Shown: positions 35,462 to 41,858 of the stretch, in pieces
Layout of the letters: every line of letters begins with the position of its first letter
Numbering within the stretch: position 1 is the first letter of the stretch
Source: Polaromonas sp.
GTDB lineage: Bacteria; Pseudomonadota; Gammaproteobacteria; Burkholderiales; Burkholderiaceae_C
Length of the DNA: 41,858 nt
Reading direction: 5' to 3'
Assembly: GCF_012927415.1 (NCBI RefSeq)
Contig: NZ_JABBPF010000040.1
Location: 1-41,858, forward strand
Notes under the pieces: generated by a model
What the model saw: only the letters and a program-made list of their open reading frames with translations
What the model was told of the DNA's origin: nothing
The model's database searches: none
Position numbers and translations under genes: made by a program

Positions 35462-35975
35462 GGCGTGGTTGTCCTTTTGGTAAACGCCTATCCTTGCTCA
35501 AACACGCTGCCGCAGGAGTAGGACAACTTGCCGTCGTAGCTCGGACCACGTCTTGACCAAGACTGTTGGCGCTGGGCTTGCTTGCCTCTCAATCGTGCTT
35601 GGCACTGGCTTCGTGCCCGGTCCCTTTCAAGTTCCTTTTTTCCGTACCACGCAAGGCGAAAGCCGGGCGAAACTCGCAGGCAAGCCCATCGTGGAAACCG
35701 TTATCGTCGTCGCCGCTGGTGCGGTCAGGCTCGAACGTTGGATGTCCGTAACCGGACTTACACCCGACTGTCTGCGGTTGGTCGAAGCCTGACTGACCGC
35801 CAGAACGGGTGATCGGCAGCAACCGCTGCGTAGCCGTCGTTCAAGGTGCGGGCGCGCCTGACCGCTTTAAGCCCAAAGCGGCAGACGCGACACTGATTCA
35901 GATTGCCTGCTTTCAGCCATCTGCAGGCGGTCACCGCAGGCACCGTGAGCCGCCCTGAATCGCCTTCCGCAACCC
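35462..35975. other. Gene-free spacer before the pepP stop
   Basis: About 510 bases with only unrecognised frames. One plus-strand frame (35553-35792) has a weak hydrophobic start but no motif or ribosome site. The region reads as decayed DNA. Confidence 0.4.
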
Positions 35976-37418
35976 TCACCCCTGCATCAGCGCCTCAATC
36001 TCATCCGCCGCCACCGGCACGCCGCGAGTCATCAGTTCGCAGCCTTGGGCCGTCACCAGCGCGTCATCTTCAATCCGGATGCCGATGTTCCAGAATTCCT
36101 CGGGTACGCCCCTGGCGGGTCGCACGTAAATACCTGGCTCGACCGTCAGCACCATGCCGGGCCTGAGGATGCGGGAGGGCTTGCGCATCACGCTCTTGCC
36201 CAATGCGTCTTTTTCCTCGCGCGCCTTGCTGCCGGGCTCGGTGTAGTCGCCGCAGTCGTGCACGTCCATGCCCATCCAGTGGCCGGTGCGGTGCATGTAG
36301 AACTGGCGGTAAGCGCCTGATTCGAGCACGTCGTCGACCTTGCCGTGTTTGCCCTTGGGCAAGAGGCCGACGTCCAGCATACCTTCCGCCAGCACGCGCG
36401 TGGCGGCGTCGTGCGGGTCGTTGAATCGTTTGCCGGGACGGGTGGCGGTGATGGCGGCCTCTTGCGCGGCGTGCACGATGTCATAAAGCAGGCGCTGTGC
36501 CGGGGTGAACTTGCCGTCGGCCGGAAAGGTGCGGGTAATGTCGCTGGCGTAGCCTTCAAGCTCGCAGCCGGCGTCAATCAGGCAGAGCTGGCCGGGTTTG
36601 AGTTCGGCGTTGCCGGCGCGGTAATGCAGCACGCAGGCGTTGGCGCCTGCCGCGACGATGCTGGTGTAGGCCGGGAACTCGGAGCCGTGGCGACGGAACT
36701 CGTGCATCAGTTCGGCGTCGAGGTGGTATTCCCTCAAACCATTGGGCAACCCGCCTTTGATGCCTTTTTTACCGTCACGCAGCATGGCGGCCGAGGCCTG
36801 CATGGCGCGCACATGGGCGGCGGCAGAAATCTTGCCGGCGCGTCGCAGGATGGAAATTTCGTGGCTGTCCTTGACCAGCCGCATCTCGTCGAGCAGCACG
36901 CATAAATCGTGCTGGTTTCTCGGGCATTCCGTGCCTTGGCGAATGCGGGCGCGCACGGTGTCGAGCCAGCCATCGACCTGCGTATCAAGGCCTTTGTGCG
37001 TGGCGAACGGAAACCACACGGCATTCTGGTTGGCCAGCAGTGCCGGCATTTTTTCGTTCAGTTCGTCGGTGCTGAAAGCGGCGTCAACGCCGAGTTGCGC
37101 GGGGGCCGCTTTGGGCCCCAGACGTATGCCGTCCCAGATTTCACGCTCCAGGTCTTTAGGACGGCAAAACACGGTGGATGTGATGGTCTTGCCGCTGGCG
37201 TTAATCGCCAGCCAGGCGCCGGGTTCGCTGAAACCGGTCAGGTAGTAAAAGTAGCTGTCGTGGCGGTAGGGAAAGTCGCTGTCGCGGTTGCGCGAAATTT
37301 CGGGCGCGGTGGGCAGCAGGGCGATGCCGCCGCCCGCCGCTTTCAGGGCACGGCCAATGGCGGCGCGACGTTTGGCGTAAACGGCGGTGTTGCCTGGGGT
37401 ATTTGTCGAGGTGCTCAT
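35976..37418 (-). CDS. pepP: Xaa-Pro aminopeptidase
   Basis: M24 metalloprotease that removes N-terminal residues preceding proline; cytosolic, uses two Mn ions. The N-domain (RRAAIGRALKAAGGGIALLPT, DSYFYYLTGFSEPGAWL) is followed by the pita-bread catalytic domain. Metal-ligand segments are IDAGCELEGYASDITRTFP, HRTGHWMGMDVHDCG, VLTVEPGIYV and GIRIEDDALVT. The ATG at 37418 gives 480 residues and the usual MSTSTNTPG-type head; a longer frame runs into murU. It lies 14 bases after the murU stop on the same strand, so they form an operon. Confidence 0.94.
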   Translation of the reverse strand: MSTSTNTPGNTAVYAKRRAAIGRALKAAGGGIALLPTAPEISRNRDSDFPYRHDSYFYYLTGFSEPGAWLAINASGKTITSTVFCRPKDLEREIWDGIRLGPKAAPAQLGVDAAFSTDELNEKMPALLANQNAVWFPFATHKGLDTQVDGWLDTVRARIRQGTECPRNQHDLCVLLDEMRLVKDSHEISILRRAGKISAAAHVRAMQASAAMLRDGKKGIKGGLPNGLREYHLDAELMHEFRRHGSEFPAYTSIVAAGANACVLHYRAGNAELKPGQLCLIDAGCELEGYASDITRTFPADGKFTPAQRLLYDIVHAAQEAAITATRPGKRFNDPHDAATRVLAEGMLDVGLLPKGKHGKVDDVLESGAYRQFYMHRTGHWMGMDVHDCGDYTEPGSKAREEKDALGKSVMRKPSRILRPGMVLTVEPGIYVRPARGVPEEFWNIGIRIEDDALVTAQGCELMTRGVPVAADEIEALMQG

Positions 37419-37432
37419 GGCGCGGGATGCTT

Positions 37433-38236
37433 TCAGTTTCCTGGATTTTGATTCAGTTCGGCCAGCCGTGCCGGCGTGCCGACATCGGTCCACGCGCCCT
37501 CATACAGTTCGGCACTGACTTGCTGCAGGTCCATCGCCTGACGCAGCAAGGGCGCCAGCGGGGCGGCCAGGCCTTGCGGGTTGCCAAAAGGCAGCGCGTC
37601 AAACAGCGCGCGCCGGTACAGGCCTATCGTGCTGTAGGTATGGCGCGGCGCATTGTCATCGGCCGCCAGGTTGAGCGCCAGGCCGCCGGAGCTCAGGCCG
37701 AAGTCGCCGCGCGGGTTGTGCGCCGGGTTGGGCACCAGCCACAGATGGGCGAGCTTGCTGCTGGCCGCAAAGCGGCTGACGGCGGCTTGCGAGAATTCAA
37801 AACCGGGTACAAACACATCGCCGGCCAGCACCCAGAACACCTCGCCCAGCAGCGGCAGCGCGCGCGCAATGCCGCCGGCTGTCTCCAGCGCACGGCCAAA
37901 CTCAGCGCCTTCATGAGAGTATGAAATTGATAGCAAACTATTGCCGTATTGATTGGACCTGCGGCCAAAATGATCCGATATCTGCGCGCCAAGCCAAGCG
38001 GTGTTAATGACCAGCTCGGTGAAGCCGCTACGGGCCAGCGCCTCGGCGTGCCAGTCGATCAGCGCCTTGCCACGTACTTCGAGCAGCGGTTTGGGCGTGC
38101 CGTCAGTGAGCGGCCGCATGCGTTCGCCGCGCCCGGCTGCCAGGATCATCGCCCGGGTGGTCGGGCTCACTGAAGTACCTTCGTGCTGCGCACTGCGGTG
38201 CGAGCTTGCTGGGGGACGGCCCGGCGCAGCGCTCAT
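37433..38236 (-). CDS. murU: MurNAc-1-phosphate uridylyltransferase with repeat insertions
   Basis: Nucleotidyltransferase that makes UDP-MurNAc in the peptidoglycan salvage route after AmgK. The core has MILAAGRGERMRPLTDGTPKPLL (pyrophosphorylase signature), VINTAWLG, ETAGGIARALPLLG and WVLAGDVFV. The ATG at 38236 overlaps the speD stop as ATGA. The next 20 or so residues (SAAPGRPPASSHRSAQHEG) come from a repeat, and a GTG at 38170 with AAGG upstream, or the ATG at 38149, may be the real start. Inside, residues SNQYGNSLLS are encoded by the AT-richer repeat. Normal MurU pairs with amgK; here it pairs with pepP. Confidence 0.88.
   Translation of the reverse strand: MSAAPGRPPASSHRSAQHEGTSVSPTTRAMILAAGRGERMRPLTDGTPKPLLEVRGKALIDWHAEALARSGFTELVINTAWLGAQISDHFGRRSNQYGNSLLSISYSHEGAEFGRALETAGGIARALPLLGEVFWVLAGDVFVPGFEFSQAAVSRFAASSKLAHLWLVPNPAHNPRGDFGLSSGGLALNLAADDNAPRHTYSTIGLYRRALFDALPFGNPQGLAAPLAPLLRQAMDLQQVSAELYEGAWTDVGTPARLAELNQNPGN
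37924..37960 (-). repeat. AT-richer interspersed repeat, copy 3, in frame inside murU
   Basis: On the minus strand GGTCCAATCAATACGGCAAT then AGTTTGCTATCAATTTC, matching the TCCA, AATACGG, GCTAT order of the intergenic copies. It is translated as part of murU without a frame break. Confidence 0.6.
38165..38235 (-). repeat. Repeat-like segment, copy D, at the murU N-terminus
   Basis: On the minus strand it contains CGCTGCGCCGGGCCGTCCCC and GCGCAGCACGAAGGTAC. The first block is shared with the minus strand of copy C (CGCTGCGCCGGG) and the GCAGCAC-GAAG part with copy B. It is more divergent than A to C. Confidence 0.4.
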
Positions 38237-38643
38237 GCGGCGGCGGTCACGGAGCCGGTCGGCGCTTCCACGATGGCACCGCGCGTGAACGCGTGGCGCT
38301 TCATCCGGCCGGGCTTAAACAGGGAAATCAGGGTGTTCCTCAGGGTTTGGCCTTGCTGCAGTGGTCGCTGCCGAAATTGCAGACATGGACATCGAACGCC
38401 ACGGCCGGTTGCTCTGGCCGGGTGTGAACGCAGACGTGGCTTTCGGCCAGCAAGACAGGTAGCGGTAACGCCGCGGGGGCCGTGCACGGTAGCGGGAAAA
38501 ACATAAAACAGCCGGCGCACGCTGTTCAGCCCGACGGTTTGCACGGCCTCAGTGCAGACCGCACCCGGCGCGTCGGCGTCGAGCAGCCACGCGGGCTCAC
38601 GGCAATGCGGGGGGAGATCGGCGGTGAGGTGCAAGCCTTGCAT
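38233..38643 (-). pseudogene. speD: S-adenosylmethionine decarboxylase-like gene with two frameshifts
   Basis: The start [10 protein letters not shown] and [21 protein letters not shown] runs in one frame to GGVTATC-like GPRGVTATC. The family then needs [15 protein letters not shown] and FDVHVCNFGSDH, which are present but in the next frame from about 38460. QTLRNTLISLFKPGRMKRH then returns to the first frame near 38358. An apparent extra T and a missing C restore the frame overall. The displaced block contains the Glu-Ser self-cleavage site (ESH) that makes the pyruvoyl group and the CNFG cysteine. Either the gene is dying or the two sites are assembly errors. Confidence 0.75.
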
Positions 38644-38886
38644 AAGCAGGACATTATTCCATTTCCATTGCCATTTCAATCCGTCAGGTCGTGGCTTCGC
38701 CTTGCCGTGAGGCAGCGCTGTCTGCGGCTTCGCGCCGGGTCCAGGATTGGCATGCAACCCGAGCGGGCGCATTTGTTGCCACCACTGCGCGCGGCCCTGC
38801 AGACAGCCGCTCAAGCCGCCCCCAATCCGTCGCCCGTTAAAATAGCGGATTACCCTGATTCCCGAACCTTCCGGAGCTTTTGCCTG

Positions 38887-40953
38887 ATGGCCAATAATGA
38901 AATGATGGCGAATGCGATACGCGCACTTGCAATGGACGCTGTACAACAAGCCAACTCCGGGCATCCTGGCGCCCCCATGGGCATGGCCGACATGGCCGTA
39001 GCCCTCTGGGGCCAGCACCTCAAGCACAACCCGCAGAACCCGCACTGGTTTGACCGCGACCGCTTTGTCCTGAGCAACGGCCATGCCTCGATGCTGTTGT
39101 ATGCCGTGCTGCATCTGACCGGCTACAAGCTGCCGATCAGCGAGCTCAAGAACTTTCGCCAGCTCGGCTCCAAAACCCCCGGTCATCCCGAACTGGGTTA
39201 TGCCCCGGGCGTTGAAACCACCACCGGCCCGCTCGGCCAGGGCTTGAGCAATGCCGTCGGCATGGCGCTGGCTGAAAAGCTGCTGGCCAGCGAATTCAAC
39301 CGCAAGGCCGGCAAAGCCGGCGGTGCGGAACACACCATCGTTGACCACCACACCTATGTTTTCATGGGTGACGGCTGCCTGATGGAAGGCATCAGCCATG
39401 AAGCCGCCGCATTGGCCGGCGCGTGGAAGCTGAACAAGCTGATTGCGCTTTACGATGACAACGGCATCTCGATTGACGGCCAGGTCGCGCCCTGGTTTAT
39501 CGACAACACGCCGCTGCGCTTTACCGCCTACGGCTGGAATGTGATCGGCCCGATTGACGGCCACGATGCTGCGGTGGTTTCGGCCGCGATTGCCGATGCC
39601 AAAAAGGTCAGCGACAAGCCCACGCTGATTGTCTGCAAGACAAAAATCGGCCAGGGCTCGCCGAACCGCGCCAACACCGCCAAGGCCCATGGCGAGCCGC
39701 TCGGTGCACAAGAAATCCAGCTCACGCGTGACTTGCTGAACTGGCCTTATGCGCCCTTCGTCATCCCGCAAGAGGTCTATGACGACTGGGACGCAAAGGC
39801 CAGCGGGCTGGCGCTTGAAACCGACTGGGATGCGAAGTTCGCGGCCTACGCAGCGGCTTATCCGGAACTTGCCGCCGAGTTTGTGCGCCGCATGAAGGGC
39901 GATCTGCCCAAACGCTTTTCACAACTTGCCGTAGACACCGTCATCGGCGCGCACACCAAAGCCGAAACCGTCGCTTCACGCAAGGCCTCGCAGCTGGCGC
40001 TGGTGGCCTTTACCGCCGGCCTGCCCGAGATGCTGGGCGGTTCGGCCGACCTGACTGGCTCCAACCTGACCAACACGCCGTCAACTCCCAGCCTGCGCTT
40101 TGATTTGAATGGCGACGTGGTGCAGACCGTCAACACGGATGGCGTCAGCGTCGGCGGCCGCCACATCAACTACGGCGTGCGCGAATTCGGCATGGCGGCC
40201 ACCATGAACGGTATTGCGCTGCACGGCGGTTTCATTCCCTACGGTGGTACCTTCCTCACGTTCAGCGACTATTCGCGCAACGCCATCCGCATGGCCGCGC
40301 TGATGAAGCTGCGCGTGGTGCATGTGTTCACGCATGACTCGATCGGCCTGGGCGAAGACGGCCCGACGCATCAGTCGATCGAACAGGCCGCCAGCCTGCG
40401 CCTGATTCCCAATCTGGACGTCTGGCGTCCGGGTGATACGGCCGAAACGGCAGTCGCCTGGGCCGTGGCCCTGCAAAACAAAAACAAGCCGACGGCATTG
40501 CTGCTGAGCCGCCAGAACCTGCCGTATGCGCCCAAAAACGACCTTGGCCAGATCAGCAAGGGCGCTTACGTGCTGGCCGAGCCCGCGGAAGTCGGCCTGA
40601 ATAAAAAAATGCAGGCCATCATCATCGCCACCGGCTCGGAAGTGCAGCTGGCGCTGAAGGCGCAAGAGCTGCTGGCGAGCTACAAAATTGCCGTGCGTGT
40701 GGTTTCCATGCCCAGCACGACGACGTTTGACCGGCAAAAGACCGCCTACAAATCCGAAGTCCTGCCCGAAGGCATCCCCCGCATCGCGGTGGAAATGGGC
40801 GTGACCGGAGGCTGGTGGAAATACGGCTGCGCGGCCGTGGTCGGCATCGATACTTATGGCGAATCGGCACCAGCGCCGGCGCTGTTCAAGCACTTCGGCT
40901 TCACGCCCGAAAACGTGGCCGATACCGTGCGCAAGGTGTTGATGAAAAAATGA
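38887..40953 (+). CDS. tkt: Transketolase
   Basis: Thiamine-diphosphate enzyme of the pentose phosphate and, where present, Calvin pathways; moves two-carbon units between sugar phosphates. The 688 residues show the N-terminal [21 protein letters not shown], the cofactor motif [20 protein letters not shown] leading to [10 protein letters not shown], the central [10 protein letters not shown] and IEQAASLR, and the C-terminal domain with [10 protein letters not shown]. The ATG at 38887 gives the conserved head; a longer frame reads back over the minus-strand speD gene. gap follows on the same strand after 61 bases, forming a carbon-metabolism operon. Confidence 0.95.
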   Translation: MANNEMMANAIRALAMDAVQQANSGHPGAPMGMADMAVALWGQHLKHNPQNPHWFDRDRFVLSNGHASMLLYAVLHLTGYKLPISELKNFRQLGSKTPGHPELGYAPGVETTTGPLGQGLSNAVGMALAEKLLASEFNRKAGKAGGAEHTIVDHHTYVFMGDGCLMEGISHEAAALAGAWKLNKLIALYDDNGISIDGQVAPWFIDNTPLRFTAYGWNVIGPIDGHDAAVVSAAIADAKKVSDKPTLIVCKTKIGQGSPNRANTAKAHGEPLGAQEIQLTRDLLNWPYAPFVIPQEVYDDWDAKASGLALETDWDAKFAAYAAAYPELAAEFVRRMKGDLPKRFSQLAVDTVIGAHTKAETVASRKASQLALVAFTAGLPEMLGGSADLTGSNLTNTPSTPSLRFDLNGDVVQTVNTDGVSVGGRHINYGVREFGMAATMNGIALHGGFIPYGGTFLTFSDYSRNAIRMAALMKLRVVHVFTHDSIGLGEDGPTHQSIEQAASLRLIPNLDVWRPGDTAETAVAWAVALQNKNKPTALLLSRQNLPYAPKNDLGQISKGAYVLAEPAEVGLNKKMQAIIIATGSEVQLALKAQELLASYKIAVRVVSMPSTTTFDRQKTAYKSEVLPEGIPRIAVEMGVTGGWWKYGCAAVVGIDTYGESAPAPALFKHFGFTPENVADTVRKVLMKK

Positions 40954-40996
40954 TGCCGACCCGGCGGTGTGGCCGGACCGGAAATTGACAGATTAA

Positions 40997-41858
<862 letters not shown>

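Noticed and set aside
35553..35792. 79-codon plus-strand frame with hydrophobic start
   Set aside because: No ribosome site, no motif, and several overlapping frames of similar length in the same decayed stretch.
38233..39771. Long minus-strand frame across speD and the start of tkt
   Set aside because: Only the speD part (from 38643) is meaningful; the rest is antisense to the transketolase gene with all its motifs on the plus strand.

Overview
The window looks like chromosomal DNA of a Burkholderiales bacterium, most likely a Comamonadaceae member of the Polaromonas/Rhodoferax type. This rests on high G+C housekeeping genes, a linked lptD-surA-rsmA block, an MXKDX/MrpX-type stress cluster, and short interspersed repeats of a kind I associate with that family. 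No rRNA, tRNA, CRISPR array, insertion sequence or phage gene was seen. The window starts inside copA and ends inside gap.

Layout. (1) 1-2171: copper export ATPase (copA) divergent from a copper chaperone (copZ), each with a CueR-type promoter. (2) 2355-3227: psd. (3) 3816-10170, minus strand: a compact six-gene photosystem in the order rhodopsin, crtE, crtI, crtB, crtY, blh. It makes a green-tuned proteorhodopsin and everything needed to turn farnesyl diphosphate into retinal. The rhodopsin gene is visibly poorer in G+C than the flanks, and both ends of the island are gene-free, so lateral acquisition is likely. (4) 10631-17317: DUF72 protein, M20 peptidase, alpha/beta hydrolase, YidB-like protein, MFS transporter, DUF805 protein, RsmE. 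(5) 17409-23548: amgK (sugar kinase of peptidoglycan recycling) divergent from lptD-surA-rsmA. (6) 23819-27241: a secreted RNase Sa/barnase-like enzyme with a barstar-type inhibitor, then maeB. (7) 27242-30174: a decayed FAD-dependent oxidoreductase, a conserved hypothetical gene and a glutaredoxin-like gene. (8) 30175-34144: sigF-nrsF (ECF sigma factor and anti-sigma factor) divergent from yedZ1-yedY1-mrpX-msrA, a periplasmic methionine-oxidation (hypochlorite-type) defence island with two facing GTAACC-N16-CGAA promoter motifs. (9) 34145-35975: decayed spacer with an HD-GYP relic and one small charged protein. (10) 35976-41858: pepP, murU, a frameshifted speD, tkt and gap.

How the genes work together. 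The rhodopsin operon would give light-driven proton export to a heterotroph. Its genes overlap or nearly touch from crtE to blh, so the retinal pathway is probably co-translated. AmgK and MurU are consecutive enzymes of the MurNAc salvage route but are encoded about 19 kb apart here. SigF/NrsF should switch on the MrpX/YedY1/YedZ1/MsrA repair set.

The least expected signal is two families of short repeats that sit inside protein-coding genes in frame. A GC-rich element lies in the M20 peptidase and amgK, next to the surA stop codon, and probably at the murU N-terminus. An AT-richer element lies in murU and in several intergenic gaps. They behave like peptide-encoding palindromic elements. No identity percentages or database searches were computed; homology calls come from recognised motifs.
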